64,000 bases of DNA from positions 1,426,001-1,490,000 of the forward strand of contig NZ_JAJUXK010000001.1 of the NCBI RefSeq assembly GCF_021390335.1, read 5' to 3'. The position numbers and the translations under genes were made by a program. Positions 22,186-31,619 of the stretch are shown piece by piece. Below the pieces are notes generated by a model. The model was not told the DNA's origin, made no database searches, and saw only the letters and a program-made list of their open reading frames with translations. The first letter of the stretch is position 1. Every line of letters begins with the position of its first letter. Source of the stretch: Dyadobacter sp. CY343. GTDB taxonomy: Bacteria > Bacteroidota > Bacteroidia > Cytophagales > Spirosomataceae.

Positions 22186-25062
22186 ATGAAACGATATATT
22201 TCCTCCGCCGTACTGATCCTGGCATTGCTATTTGGCAGCTTAGCTCAGGCACAGAATGCCCAAATTTCGGGCACCGTTATTGACAGCCTGAACCGGTCTG
22301 CGGTGGTAGGCGCCTATGTCGCGGTGAGCAGGAATGTTCCTGATGCCAAGCCGGAATATGTTACTACCGACGTAAATGGTAAGTTTTCTTTTACCGGACT
22401 TTCCAAAGAAACCGCCTATCTGGTAAAGGTAACTTACCTCAGCTATAAGGATTTCACCAAAATAATTACACTTACTAGCGAATCGCAGGATCTGGGCACC
22501 ATCCAGCTCACCGAGGCGGTCGCGAATTTAAAGGAAGTAAAGGTGATCGGCCAGGTAACTGCGATGGAGCAGAAGGGTGATACAACCCAATTCAATGCGG
22601 CCGCATTCAAGACAAATCCTGATGCGACAACAGAAGATTTGATTCAGAAAATGCCTGGCATAACTGTTACAAATGGAACGGTAACTGCGCTTGGAGAAAC
22701 TGTAAATCGCGTTTTGGTGGATGGAAAGCCGTTTTTCGGTGACGATGCCGCACTTACCTTAAAATCCCTTCCCGCAGAAATAGTTGATAAGATCGAAGTT
22801 TTTGACAAGCTCAGTGACCAGGCGCAGTTCACCGGATTTGACGATGGGAACGGGCAGAAAACGATCAATATCGTAACCAAAGCCGATCGCAAAATGGGCC
22901 AGTTCGGGAAGGTATTTGCTGGTTATGGATTAGATAACCGGTACCAGGCGGGCGGTAACGTCAGTTTCTTCAAAGGCGACCAGCGCATTTCGGTGATCGG
23001 GTTGAGTAACAATATCAATATGCAGAATTTCTCGGGCCAGGATCTGCTGGGGGTAACCGGCGGCGGCGGTCGTGGCGGCGGCTCTTCGGGTAACTTTATG
23101 GTTGGAAACCAGAGCGGCATTACCGGTACCAATTCTTTTGGACTGAATTATGCCAATAAGTTTGGTAAAAAAGTGGAGGTAACCGGCAGCTATTTTTTCA
23201 ACCGCACCGGGAATGTAAATGAGCAAACTACTTCGCAGGAATATTTTCTGGCGCAGGCAGACAGCAACCAGTTTTACAATGAAGCGAGCCGCACGTCAAG
23301 TACCAATGCAAATCACCGCCTGAACTTTCGAGTTGAATATAATATTGACCCCAAAAATTCACTCATCGTAACGCCGCGCCTCAGTTTCCAGGATAATCAG
23401 TCGGGGAGTTTCAAAACTGGACTTACCACACTGGCGGACGGGAGTAAGATCAATGGGCTGGACAATACGCAAAGCAATTTTAATAAAGGCTACAATTTTT
23501 CAAATGATCTTTTGTTCCGCCACAGTTTTGAGAAAAAGGGCCGCACGATCAGTTTGAACGTAAATACCCAGCTGAACGACCGGAATGGAACACGGAATCT
23601 ATATTCCCGTAACTTATATTATGACAATTTCGGCCTTCCCGAGTTTTCAGTGAGAGGCGATACAACCGATCAGTTGAGCTATACCTATTCCGACGGAGTT
23701 ACACTTGGCGGGAATGTGATCTACACAGAGCCGATCAGCAAAACGGGACAGTTACAGCTGAACTACGGGCTGACCGTGAGTAACAGTAATTCCAGCAGAG
23801 AGACTTTCAATATGAGTTTCGACGAAAATACTTACACGGATCTGGACACATTGCTTTCCAACAATTTTGACAACCGATATGTGACCAACCGCGCCGGGCT
23901 GGGCTATCGCTACCGGAAAAACAGCTGGTCGGCGAACCTGGGTGTCGATTTTCAGAATACAGGTCTGTATAGTCAGCAGCTTGCGCCTTATAATACGAAA
24001 GTGGATCAGTCTTTCACCAATTTCCTGCCGAACTTTATGCTGACTTACCGCTCGAAAACGGGTACGCAGTTCCGGACATCTTTCCGCAGCTCGACCAGCC
24101 AGCCTTCGATCTCGCAGTTGCAGAATGTGATCGACAACAGCAATCCGCTTTCATTAACCGCAGGTAATCCAAATCTGAAACAGGAATACCGCAATATGTT
24201 CAATGTGCGCTATTCACTTGCAGGGGCAGCCCGTCCGTACAGCCTGAATGCGATGGTTTTTTTGACACAAACTAACAATGCGATCGTGAATTCGACGATT
24301 ATCGCGCAGGAACCGACGACTTTGCCTAGCGGAATTATACTGGAACGCGGCGCGAGACTGACTTCGCCGATCAACGTGGACGGGAGCTGGAATGCACGCT
24401 CGTTCCTGGCTTATGGAAAACCAATTGCGCCATTGAAACTGAACCTGAATGTTACTACCGGATTCAACTATGTGCGTTCGCCTGGGATGATCAACAATGT
24501 GCCCAATTTCTCTAATACTTATGCTGTGTCACAGGGGCTTGTAGTTAGCAGTAATGTGAGTGAGAAGCTGGATTTTACGGTTTCCTATTCCGGGAATTAC
24601 AATATCGTCCGCAACTCCATCCAGCCGAACCTGAACAATAACTATTATACGCAGGGAATTACTGGTCGGGTAAACTGGATATTTGGTAAAGGATTTGTGG
24701 TGCAGAGTGATATCAACAATCAATCTTACCGTGGGCTGGGAGAAGGTTTTAATCAAAACTTCACCTTATGGAATGCGAGCGTGGGTAAGAAATTCCTGAA
24801 AAACAATGCTGGCGAGCTCAAACTGACCGTTTTTGATATCCTGAAACAAAACAACAGCATTACCCGGAATGTAACCGAAACTTACGTGCAGGACGTTACC
24901 AACCGTGTGCTGACCCAATATGCGATGCTGACTTTCACTTATACATTGAAGAATTTTGGTAAAATGCCATCGGGAGACAGCAACCGCAGACGTGATTACG
25001 AGGGAGAAGGCGGCGGCTTCCGAAACCGCGGAGACGGTGGAAGAGGACCAGGTGGTTTTTGA
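22186..25062 (+). CDS. Outer-membrane beta-barrel receptor with carboxypeptidase-like regulatory domain
   Basis: A 958-residue TonB-receptor-related protein. Residues 1-22 form a signal peptide ending AQAQ. Residues about 25-115 are a carboxypeptidase-regulatory-like beta-sandwich (ISGTVIDSLNRSAVVGAYVAV). A plug-like domain follows (EDLIQKMPGITV..LGETVNRVLVDGKPFFGDD), then a Gly-rich loop and a long barrel to about 925. The C-terminal tail is Gly/Arg/Asp-rich (RNRGDGGRGPGGF), unlike the aromatic end of most barrels. It belongs with the OMP_b-brl_3-type proteins common in Bacteroidota. No substrate can be assigned and no SusD partner is adjacent. A strong terminator follows. Confidence 0.8.
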   Translation: MKRYISSAVLILALLFGSLAQAQNAQISGTVIDSLNRSAVVGAYVAVSRNVPDAKPEYVTTDVNGKFSFTGLSKETAYLVKVTYLSYKDFTKIITLTSESQDLGTIQLTEAVANLKEVKVIGQVTAMEQKGDTTQFNAAAFKTNPDATTEDLIQKMPGITVTNGTVTALGETVNRVLVDGKPFFGDDAALTLKSLPAEIVDKIEVFDKLSDQAQFTGFDDGNGQKTINIVTKADRKMGQFGKVFAGYGLDNRYQAGGNVSFFKGDQRISVIGLSNNINMQNFSGQDLLGVTGGGGRGGGSSGNFMVGNQSGITGTNSFGLNYANKFGKKVEVTGSYFFNRTGNVNEQTTSQEYFLAQADSNQFYNEASRTSSTNANHRLNFRVEYNIDPKNSLIVTPRLSFQDNQSGSFKTGLTTLADGSKINGLDNTQSNFNKGYNFSNDLLFRHSFEKKGRTISLNVNTQLNDRNGTRNLYSRNLYYDNFGLPEFSVRGDTTDQLSYTYSDGVTLGGNVIYTEPISKTGQLQLNYGLTVSNSNSSRETFNMSFDENTYTDLDTLLSNNFDNRYVTNRAGLGYRYRKNSWSANLGVDFQNTGLYSQQLAPYNTKVDQSFTNFLPNFMLTYRSKTGTQFRTSFRSSTSQPSISQLQNVIDNSNPLSLTAGNPNLKQEYRNMFNVRYSLAGAARPYSLNAMVFLTQTNNAIVNSTIIAQEPTTLPSGIILERGARLTSPINVDGSWNARSFLAYGKPIAPLKLNLNVTTGFNYVRSPGMINNVPNFSNTYAVSQGLVVSSNVSEKLDFTVSYSGNYNIVRNSIQPNLNNNYYTQGITGRVNWIFGKGFVVQSDINNQSYRGLGEGFNQNFTLWNASVGKKFLKNNAGELKLTVFDILKQNNSITRNVTETYVQDVTNRVLTQYAMLTFTYTLKNFGKMPSGDSNRRRDYEGEGGGFRNRGDGGRGPGGF

Positions 25063-25092
25063 TAGAGTATTATAAATCCTTCCTATAAGTGC

Positions 25093-25129
25093 AAAAAAAA
25101 TCCCGGCTCGGTTTGAGTCGGGATTTTTG
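25093..25129. terminator. Rho-independent terminator
   Basis: A 9- to 10-bp stem (ATCCCGGCTC with GAGTCGGGAT, one G-T wobble) with a 5-base loop is flanked by A8 and T5 runs. It can terminate the barrel gene (plus) and the convergent LysM gene (minus). Confidence 0.85.
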
Positions 25130-25148
25130 TATTGAAGGAAAGTGCTTT

Positions 25149-25787
25149 TTATTTTCTGGAAGCGAAAGGAACAATCAGTTTTTCGCCGCGCTCTGAAAAG
25201 TCTTTCGACCTGCCATTTGCTTTCATTAATGCTTCTTTTGTCACGCCATATTTTCCCGCAACTACCCTCAATACATCGCCCGGCCCCACCGTGTGGACCG
25301 TCTGCACCTGGATTTTTAACTTGGTAACCCCTGACTTAACATCAGATACACTGGGATTAAGGCCCTGTAAAGTTTCAGTTTTGAGGTTATATCTGGATGC
25401 AATGCTGGAAAACGTTTCGCCGCTTTGTACCGAATGCGTGATTTCCTGTCCTCCCAGAGAAGCTGCGGATATAGCCGGTTTGGTCTCTTTTGCGGGCGTT
25501 ACGGGCTTTTCTGCAACAGGATCTTTGGTAATAGGTTCGGCTTTTTCGGTTTCCACTACATCGAGCGGCTCGTCAGTAATCGGTTCACCCACAGTGGTTT
25601 CACTTAATGTAGAGTCCACAACTACGGAGGTCAGTTCCTCGGAATTGGAAGAACTATCGGAGATATATTCATAGCCGACATAAAGCATGGCTAATACCAA
25701 AAGAACTAACACCAACAGTGTAACGACCGGTAAATTAGACTTTTCAGTAGGACGGATATTTCTTTTTTTAGCGAATTCGTCTTCCAT
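25149..25787 (-). CDS. Membrane-anchored LysM-domain protein
   Basis: A 212-residue protein. A short charged cytoplasmic N-terminus (MEDEFAKKRNIRPTEK) is followed by one transmembrane helix (about 22-42, VTLLVLVLLVLAMLYVGYEY), an acidic Thr/Val/Glu-rich linker (45-105), and two LysM repeats: HSVQSGETFSSIASRYNL near 116-133 and HTVGPGDVLRVVAGKYGVTKEAL near 160-182. LysM binds peptidoglycan glycan chains, so the protein probably links the inner membrane to the cell wall in the periplasm. No catalytic domain is present. It lies 62 bp downstream of purE on the same strand. Confidence 0.85.
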   Translation of the reverse strand: MEDEFAKKRNIRPTEKSNLPVVTLLVLVLLVLAMLYVGYEYISDSSSNSEELTSVVVDSTLSETTVGEPITDEPLDVVETEKAEPITKDPVAEKPVTPAKETKPAISAASLGGQEITHSVQSGETFSSIASRYNLKTETLQGLNPSVSDVKSGVTKLKIQVQTVHTVGPGDVLRVVAGKYGVTKEALMKANGRSKDFSERGEKLIVPFASRK

Positions 25788-25849
25788 AATTTAGCCGTTA
25801 TTCAATTTTTAGTGGAGTTAATATAATACACGAAAATAATAAACAAGGG

Positions 25850-26341
25850 TTACTTTGCAAGTTGCTTTTTCAATTCCTCGTTCATCGTCGAAACTTTGTC
25901 TTTTAAGCTTTCCTTGAATGCATCCAGCCGTTTTCCGGTCGCTTCGTCGCTGGCGCCAATGATCTGAGCGGCCAGAATTCCTGCGTTTCGGGCACCGTCA
26001 AGAGCCACAGTGGCAACTGGTACGCCCGCCGGCATTTGCAATATGGAAAGTACCGAATCCCAGCCGTCGATCGAGTTGCTTGAAAGTACCGGTACACCTA
26101 TTACGGGTAAAGAAGTGAGTGAGGCTACCATACCCGGCAAATGTGCCGCTCCGCCTGCTCCGGCGATGATCACCTTCAAGCCGCGCGAACGGGCAGTAGC
26201 TGCATAGTCCAGCATTCGCTCCGGCGTGCGGTGTGCAGAAACGATCTCCATTTCGAAATCTATCCCCAGCTCGGTCAGTGCGTCGGCGGCCAGCTGCATT
26301 ACTTTGGAATCCGAAAGACTTCCCATTATTATACCTACCAT
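25850..26341 (-). CDS. purE: N5-carboxyaminoimidazole ribonucleotide mutase
   Basis: Purine biosynthesis: converts N5-CAIR, made by PurK, into CAIR. The 163-residue protein has the family signature GIIMGSLSDSKVMQLAADAL at residues 3-22, followed by EIVSAHRTPERM with the catalytic His, and the IAGAGGAAHLPGMVA loop. These are class I PurE features, which fits the presence of purK. The purK stop codon lies 4 bp upstream, so the pair is translated from one mRNA. Confidence 0.97.
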   Translation of the reverse strand: MVGIIMGSLSDSKVMQLAADALTELGIDFEMEIVSAHRTPERMLDYAATARSRGLKVIIAGAGGAAHLPGMVASLTSLPVIGVPVLSSNSIDGWDSVLSILQMPAGVPVATVALDGARNAGILAAQIIGASDEATGKRLDAFKESLKDKVSTMNEELKKQLAK

Positions 26342-26345
26342 CTGG

Positions 26346-27488
26346 TCAATGCTTAGATTCTGTACTGATTACCCTGATATTGTTTTTCACAAATTCTACC
26401 TTTTCCTTCAAAGCAGAAAGATTGGTGTCCATAATGGTGATGTGGCCCATTTTACGGAAAGGTTTTGTCTGTTTTTTCCAATATAAAAAAGGAAATACCT
26501 GTTCCTGCGCCAAAAGCTTTTCCATTCCTTCATAAACTGCCGGTCCTTGAAAACCGTCTTCGCCAAGCAGATTCACCATCGCAGACGGTCCGTAAGCCTG
26601 CGTGCTTCCCAGAGGTAACCCCAAAATCGCCCGCCAGTGCTGTTCGTATTGCGAAGTCGCATTTGCGCGGATCGTGTGGTGGCCGCTGTTATGCGGGCGA
26701 GGCGCTACTTCATTAATTAGTACTTCACCGTCTTTGGTGAGGAAAAGCTCAACAGCCAGCAGACCTACTATCTGAAATGCCTCGGCAGTTTTAACAGCGA
26801 TCTCCTGTGCTTTTGCATTGACTTGTGCATTGATTTCCGCAGGTGCAAAAAGGTATTCTACCAGATTGAGTTCGGGATGAAAAACCATTTCCACGGTCGG
26901 GAAAGTAGCCGTTTCGCCTGCACTATTACGCGCGACGAGCACAGCCAGCTCTTTATCAAAATCCACAGCTTTCTCTAAAAGGCCCGGCTGATCGAATGCT
27001 TTTGGAAGATCTTCGGCTGATGCAATACGCTGCACGCCGCGGCCGTCGTAACCATCTTTACCGAGCTTGTGAAATGCGGGTAAAAATGAAATATGGTTTG
27101 AAACTTCTTCCCGATTTTCGGTTAATATAAAATCGGAAGTAGGAAGATTGTTGTCCAGATAAAACTGTTTCTGAATGCGCTTATCCTGGATTTTGCGAAT
27201 TACAGAAGGCTGGGGGTAAATTTTCTTGCCTTCCTTTTCAAGCTTTTCGAGCGCGTCTACATTTACTTTTTCGATCTCGATGGTAATTACATCAAGGTCT
27301 TTTCCAAAATCATAAACAGTATCAAAATCTTGCAGGGAACCCTGGCGGAAATGGGGGGCAATTTGTTTGCAAGGAGCCTCAGCGTCAGGATCCAGGACAT
27401 GGATATCGAGGTTCCAGTCGACAGCAGCTTGCAAAAGCATTAAACCCAACTGGCCGCCTCCGAGAATTCCAATTCGGTATGAAAGCAT
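26346..27488 (-). CDS. purK: 5-(carboxyamino)imidazole ribonucleotide synthase
   Basis: ATP-grasp ligase that makes N5-CAIR from AIR, bicarbonate and ATP. The 380-residue protein begins IGILGGGQLGLMLLQAA, the PurK nucleotide/AIR-binding signature, and contains the ATP-grasp segments KLGKDGYDGRGVQRI and, near the end, NEVAPRPHNSGHHTI, which contacts AIR and metal. It is the upstream gene of the purK-purE pair. A 106-bp gap separates it from the downstream end of the BatA-domain gene; that gap holds no clear element. Confidence 0.97.
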   Translation of the reverse strand: MLSYRIGILGGGQLGLMLLQAAVDWNLDIHVLDPDAEAPCKQIAPHFRQGSLQDFDTVYDFGKDLDVITIEIEKVNVDALEKLEKEGKKIYPQPSVIRKIQDKRIQKQFYLDNNLPTSDFILTENREEVSNHISFLPAFHKLGKDGYDGRGVQRIASAEDLPKAFDQPGLLEKAVDFDKELAVLVARNSAGETATFPTVEMVFHPELNLVEYLFAPAEINAQVNAKAQEIAVKTAEAFQIVGLLAVELFLTKDGEVLINEVAPRPHNSGHHTIRANATSQYEQHWRAILGLPLGSTQAYGPSAMVNLLGEDGFQGPAVYEGMEKLLAQEQVFPFLYWKKQTKPFRKMGHITIMDTNLSALKEKVEFVKNNIRVISTESKH

Positions 27489-27594
27489 TTAATAATTAAA
27501 TTTTACCACGCAAAATTGGTGTAAAAACCGCTAACATAAAACACAAACGGCGTCTTTTGGCAAAAATGTGAAGAATTTCGACAATGCAGCCGAC

Positions 27595-29655
27595 TCACTT
27601 CATCAGCCTGATCAATGCGATTTCCAGCAATAAAAAGAAGAGTGCGGCATATAAAAAATACTTCCACAGATAAGTGCCCATGTTTTGCTGCTGAAACGCT
27701 GTCGCAAATGCATCGTCGTCGATCCGGTCGAATACCTGGACATTTTTCTGTCCGGCAAACAACGTCCGGAGCTCGGTGGGGGAGTAGTATTGCAATTTCG
27801 ATTCGGCGCTGTTGTGGTTGAGCGCAATGATCTGCTCGGTTTTGTCGTTTTTCACCAGCTCATAGTAGCCCGCTGCCAATCCTTCTCCCAGCTGATCGCC
27901 CTGCGGAATACCCAGTAGCAGCTGGTTGCCAGCCAGGCGTTGCACGGGGATTACCTCCGTTTTATTTCTTCGCAACTTATATATTGAATTAGCTTCGGTG
28001 CCGGTCACGGAAAGACTGATCGGATCTTCGTCAAACTTGAAGGAAGTCCGCTGCGCACGGACACTTGCCGCTGCAATCTTATACATGACCGGAACGAAAA
28101 TCGCGTGCTGAGCCACTTTTCCATATTCCGGATTGAGGGGCGCAGCAAAAAGGTATAATTTACCCAGGCCGGCAGAAATTTGACTCAAATAAACCTGCCC
28201 GTTACGCAGTGAAAGCAGCGGCTGCCCCAAGCTAGACCAGCTCAGTACCGTTGAAGCAGTAGGTAAATTCAGGTTCATCTCCTGGCGGACAGATTCTTCA
28301 AAAACGTCGCTGAAAAACGGGTTATTACGATCGGGCGCGGCGAGGTCAACCGGATTAGGAGCCGCATTGCCAGCCACATTCAACCCTCTCACACCGAGGT
28401 TAGCCAGAAATCCGCCGTAGCTTTCTGCCTGTGGATTTGCAGAAGGCAGCAGGGCCAGACTCCCGCCTTTCCGAACAAAATCCTGTAATTCCTGAGGCAA
28501 AGTGCCCGAAACCTGATTGACACCTTCCAGTACTACCAGATCTGCATTTTTAATCAGTCCGGGATCGACGTTTTGGGCACTGTAACTTTGCAATGTGAAC
28601 AGGCTGTCATTGTCGTACACATTTTCAATATAGTTTCCGGACGATTTCTGACCGTAAATATGCAACACCCGGATCAGCGGAGAAGAGTTGAGGACGAAAT
28701 AGTAATCGTTGTCGAAGGTTACAGGGAAATCGTCGAAAGTGATCTGTCCTTTTTTGTAGCCTTTCCCTTTCAGGTTGAAGTTGAATTTCGCGGTAGCGCT
28801 GCCGTTCGCAGGCACATTGACAGAAGCAGTCGAAGCCTGCGTATTGTCCAGGCTCAATTTAAGTACGACATTCTTAGCCTCTTCCGTCCCTGAGTTGCTG
28901 ACTTTTACAAAAAGAATATTGTTTTGAAGCTCGCGGATAAACGGGGTATTAAGCCACGTTGAATCGACGAATATGTTCTTCTCGGCCGCCGCCTGAACGG
29001 GGACCAGAAAGAGCTGGTTCGTTGTATCTGCTTTGATTTTAGACAAGTCGCCAGCAGTGCTCTTTTGAAAATCAGAAAACCAGAAAAGCTGGTTGCTGCC
29101 TTGTTGCTGGTGCCGGGAAATGAGATTCTGCTGACGAAGGTAGATCTGCTCGAACGTTCTCGGGGTATTGGACAGATTGATGGTAGTAAGCCGGTCGCGC
29201 AGCTTTTCGGCGGGGTAAAGTCCTTGTTCCTGTGCCGAGAAATCGTTGGTTACCAGTTGCAGCGAGGCCGAATTTTTGAAGATACCCAGCAAATCGCTGA
29301 GCCGCTGCGTGGCAACATCAAGGTACCTTTTGTTATTCAGCTCGCTTTCCATGCTGAACGAATTATCCAGATAAAGGCTGGTAATGCCCTGCCTGTTTAC
29401 TGAGAGGTTATTTTTCGCGGGAAGAAATGGCTGGGCAAAGGCAATTGCCAGACAGATAATCGCCAGAATACGCGTCGCCAAAACCAGCCAGTGTTTGATC
29501 TGCCGGACTGAGCGCGTTTTGGTATCAACTGCTTTTAGGAAAGCTACATTCGTGAAAAAGACCCTTTTTGTGCGACGAAAGTTGAAGATGTGAATCGCAA
29601 TCGGAACAGATACGGCCAGTAAACCCCACAAAAAAGACGGAAACAGAAAACTCAT
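27595..29655 (-). CDS. BatA-domain membrane protein
   Basis: A 686-residue protein with the N-terminal aerotolerance-regulator (BatA) signature: MSFLFPSFLWGLLAVSVPIAIHIFNF, then RxTKRVxFTNVAFLK and a second helix (HWLVLATRILAIICLAIAFAQPFLP). A large periplasmic region follows with a VWA-like fold (SLYLDNSFSMES near residues 88-99), a beta-sandwich, and a GATase-like segment (DLVVLEGVNQVSGTLPQELQDFVRKGGSLALLP). A single C-terminal transmembrane helix ends the protein (LWKYFLYAALFFLLLEIALI). Such proteins are common in Bacteroidota; their biochemical role is not established. It appears to be monocistronic. Confidence 0.8.
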   Translation of the reverse strand: MSFLFPSFLWGLLAVSVPIAIHIFNFRRTKRVFFTNVAFLKAVDTKTRSVRQIKHWLVLATRILAIICLAIAFAQPFLPAKNNLSVNRQGITSLYLDNSFSMESELNNKRYLDVATQRLSDLLGIFKNSASLQLVTNDFSAQEQGLYPAEKLRDRLTTINLSNTPRTFEQIYLRQQNLISRHQQQGSNQLFWFSDFQKSTAGDLSKIKADTTNQLFLVPVQAAAEKNIFVDSTWLNTPFIRELQNNILFVKVSNSGTEEAKNVVLKLSLDNTQASTASVNVPANGSATAKFNFNLKGKGYKKGQITFDDFPVTFDNDYYFVLNSSPLIRVLHIYGQKSSGNYIENVYDNDSLFTLQSYSAQNVDPGLIKNADLVVLEGVNQVSGTLPQELQDFVRKGGSLALLPSANPQAESYGGFLANLGVRGLNVAGNAAPNPVDLAAPDRNNPFFSDVFEESVRQEMNLNLPTASTVLSWSSLGQPLLSLRNGQVYLSQISAGLGKLYLFAAPLNPEYGKVAQHAIFVPVMYKIAAASVRAQRTSFKFDEDPISLSVTGTEANSIYKLRRNKTEVIPVQRLAGNQLLLGIPQGDQLGEGLAAGYYELVKNDKTEQIIALNHNSAESKLQYYSPTELRTLFAGQKNVQVFDRIDDDAFATAFQQQNMGTYLWKYFLYAALFFLLLEIALIRLMK

Positions 29656-29774
29656 CGGATCGGATCAAAAAGGCATATTTACTTCTTCAACGCAGTTAAG
29701 AAAGACAAATTACACTAAAATCTCTTAACTGGTTTTTATTTCAATGCCTTTCTGATATGTCGGGCGGTTTTTCC

Positions 29775-29782
29775 TAACTTTG
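29775..29782 (+). promoter_or_regulatory. Bacteroidota -7 promoter-like box upstream of the YcxB-like gene
   Basis: TAACTTTG fits TAnnTTTG and lies 68 bp before the ATG at 29851, within the 195-bp divergent gap after the BatA-domain gene. Confidence 0.4.
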
Positions 29783-29850
29783 CACTTTATTTTGCAACCC
29801 TATTGATCCTTATCTGGTAGAAAATTAGAATTGTTAATTTAAATTAAGTT

Positions 29851-30402
29851 ATGGCCAAAGTTTCGGTGAACAAACACCAACCCGTTTATCAAATGCCCAC
29901 GAACCCTGCGGCGGTTCGTACAAAAAGGTATGCATTACCTACAAAAAAATACATTTCGCTGGCCATGCGTTACTTTTTCAAAACGCAGATCAAATGGGCG
30001 CTTCTTCCTATTGCCCTGATCCTGGTCAACGCAGTACTGAACCTGACAGACGTTTATCCTAACTACTGGATCTATATTACAGTTTTTGTCGGCGTGATCC
30101 TATACGTACTTTTCTGGCTGATCCAGTTTACGGGTATTACCCAGCTCGCGCAGTATAAGCCGATGTTTGAGAAATTTCAGTACGAGATTGACAACCGCCA
30201 GATTTTGATGAAGCTGAATCAAAAAGAAGGCAGTGTGATGAAATGGGAGCAGATTATGGATGCTTATAAAGACAAAGACGCTTATGTGCTGGTGATTTCA
30301 AAAGGCCAGTTTTTGTATCTGCCTTTCAGCATATTTACATCTGAACACGATATTAAAGTATTTGAGCGAATTATGAAGCAGAAGAACTTTCTTGCAGCAT
30401 AA
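29851..30402 (+). CDS. YcxB-like small membrane protein
   Basis: A 183-residue protein with two adjacent transmembrane helices (about 52-70, WALLPIALILVNAVLNL, and 75-98, YWIYITVFVGVILYVLFWLI). The C-terminal cytosolic domain (YEIDNRQILMKLNQKEGSVMKWEQIMDAYKDKDAYVLVI.KGQFLYLPFSIF) matches the YcxB-like pattern, in which a PH-like sheet follows the membrane hairpin. No function is established. It is expressed from its own promoter and ends in a strong terminator. Confidence 0.7.
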   Translation: MAKVSVNKHQPVYQMPTNPAAVRTKRYALPTKKYISLAMRYFFKTQIKWALLPIALILVNAVLNLTDVYPNYWIYITVFVGVILYVLFWLIQFTGITQLAQYKPMFEKFQYEIDNRQILMKLNQKEGSVMKWEQIMDAYKDKDAYVLVISKGQFLYLPFSIFTSEHDIKVFERIMKQKNFLAA

Positions 30403-30421
30403 TCAAGCCTATTCTAATTGG

Positions 30422-30449
30422 AGCCTGACTGTTTCGTCAGGCTTTTTTT
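30422..30449 (+). terminator. Rho-independent terminator
   Basis: A perfect 8-bp stem AGCCTGAC/GTCAGGCT with a 6-base loop is followed by seven T. It ends the YcxB-like gene and shows that the next gene cannot start upstream of about 30,450. Confidence 0.9.
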
Positions 30450-30469
30450 ATGTTCTTACTATCATGTTA

Positions 30470-30931
30470 ATGAGCGACTATACGCTAAACTCCATTACTA
30501 TTTCAGATTTTGAGGAGGAAGAACGAGAGGCGGTAGCGCGGCTTTACGAAAATTCTTATCGCGCCACATTCACCTGGTTCAACGAGGAGCAACTTGGCAG
30601 GATTTCATTCGACAGCGATACCGAGGGCGAATTTATCCTTGTTGCCAAGTCAGGAGAGGAAATAGTCGGATTTGCATCGCTTTGGGTGCCGGGTCATTTT
30701 ATTCACCACTTATATGTAGATGCAGCCCGGCAGCATCAGGGTATAGGAAAGGCGCTTTTACATAAATCGCTCCAAAAACTGAGCGGAAAAGCGACTCTGA
30801 AATGTTTGGTAAAAAACCGGCCGGCAGTTGATTTTTATCTGAGAAATGAAGGTTTTCGAAGTCAGGTCGGCGATTCGGAAGATGGGGAATATATCCTTTT
30901 TGAATGGAAAGAAACTCCTATTTCAGGCTAG
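30470..30931 (+). CDS. GNAT-family N-acetyltransferase
   Basis: A 153-residue GNAT protein with the acetyl-CoA-binding loop ARQHQGIGKALLHKSL (Q-x-x-G-I-G-K) near residues 84-99, preceded by a strand carrying HHLYVD and followed by NRPAVDFYLRNEGF. The start is placed at ATG 30470 (30464 is also possible), because any longer frame would cross the terminator at 30422-30449. The substrate is unknown. Its last 14 bases overlap the end of the convergent DUF1684 gene, an unusually tight tail-to-tail arrangement. Confidence 0.85.
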   Translation: MSDYTLNSITISDFEEEEREAVARLYENSYRATFTWFNEEQLGRISFDSDTEGEFILVAKSGEEIVGFASLWVPGHFIHHLYVDAARQHQGIGKALLHKSLQKLSGKATLKCLVKNRPAVDFYLRNEGFRSQVGDSEDGEYILFEWKETPISG

Positions 30932-31538
30932 CTTCCTCGCTTTCTTTACCAAATTTCTTTTCCCCTGCACTGATAGCCACGGCAAGGTGATTGGCGCTTG
31001 GCGGGATCGGGCAGTTGTATCCTACACTATATGCGCAATACGGGTTGTATGCTTTGTTAAAGTCAATTACATAGCTATTATCCTTGATATCAGTCGTTTT
31101 AAGGTCAATATAGCGGCCGCCTCCGTACGATTCGCTTCCATTTGTTTTGTCTTTAAATGGGATAAACAGGTAATCCTTGTATTTGGCGTTTGCCTGTAAG
31201 CTCAAACTCCGGTACACGGTAAGTGTCTGCCTTCTTCCATTCACCCGGAATTTCAATATCCCATACCTGACATAAGTTTTATTAATCCCGCTGTAAGTCG
31301 GCATTTCGAAAGGCTGACCTTTTACTTTCTCAAACCTTGCCTTAACCTTGAATGCGGAGTCGGGCTCGTAGAAACGCAGATAAGGGAGATCTTTCTTTTT
31401 TAAAGGCGAATTTCCGGTTGTCAGAAACTCTTTCTTATAGTGCTCCCGAAACTTGTGGGTTTCATCAGCAAAGCTTTGCGCTAAACAGATGGAAACGGAA
31501 AAAAACAGAAACAGAAGTGTGTTGAACGCGATTTTCAT
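30918..31538 (-). CDS. Secreted DUF1684 family protein
   Basis: A 206-residue exported protein. Residues 1-20 form a signal peptide ending CLAQS. The mature part carries the DUF1684 signature: LPYLRFYEPDSAFKVKARF, TYSGINKTYVRYGILKF, SYGGGRYIDL, and the C-terminal block IDFNKAYNPYCAYSVGYNCPIPPSANHLAVAISAGEK in which the Tyr-Asn-Pro and Cys-Pro-x-Pro-x-x-Asn-x-Leu pattern is characteristic. The molecular function of DUF1684 is not known. The gene lies 81 bp downstream of a small lipoprotein gene, with a hairpin between them. Confidence 0.85.
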   Translation of the reverse strand: MKIAFNTLLFLFFSVSICLAQSFADETHKFREHYKKEFLTTGNSPLKKKDLPYLRFYEPDSAFKVKARFEKVKGQPFEMPTYSGINKTYVRYGILKFRVNGRRQTLTVYRSLSLQANAKYKDYLFIPFKDKTNGSESYGGGRYIDLKTTDIKDNSYVIDFNKAYNPYCAYSVGYNCPIPPSANHLAVAISAGEKKFGKESEEASLK

Positions 31539-31548
31539 AGGTAAAAGG

Positions 31549-31575
31549 AAATCCGGTAAATTGATTACCGGATTT
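31549..31575 (-). terminator. Hairpin terminator between lipoprotein and DUF1684 genes
   Basis: A perfect 11-bp stem (AAATCCGGTAA with TTACCGGATTT) and 5-base loop lie in the gap downstream of the minus-strand lipoprotein gene. The T run that follows in that direction is short (TTT then TTTT), so termination may be partial. Confidence 0.6.
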
Positions 31576-31619
31576 GAGATTATATTTTCAGTAAGATATA
31601 ATTAAATAATTGTTCCAGC

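Noticed and set aside
25132..25674. 180-residue plus-strand open frame opposite the LysM gene
   Set aside because: Ser/Thr-rich antisense of the LysM linker; the LysM gene on the minus strand has clear motifs.
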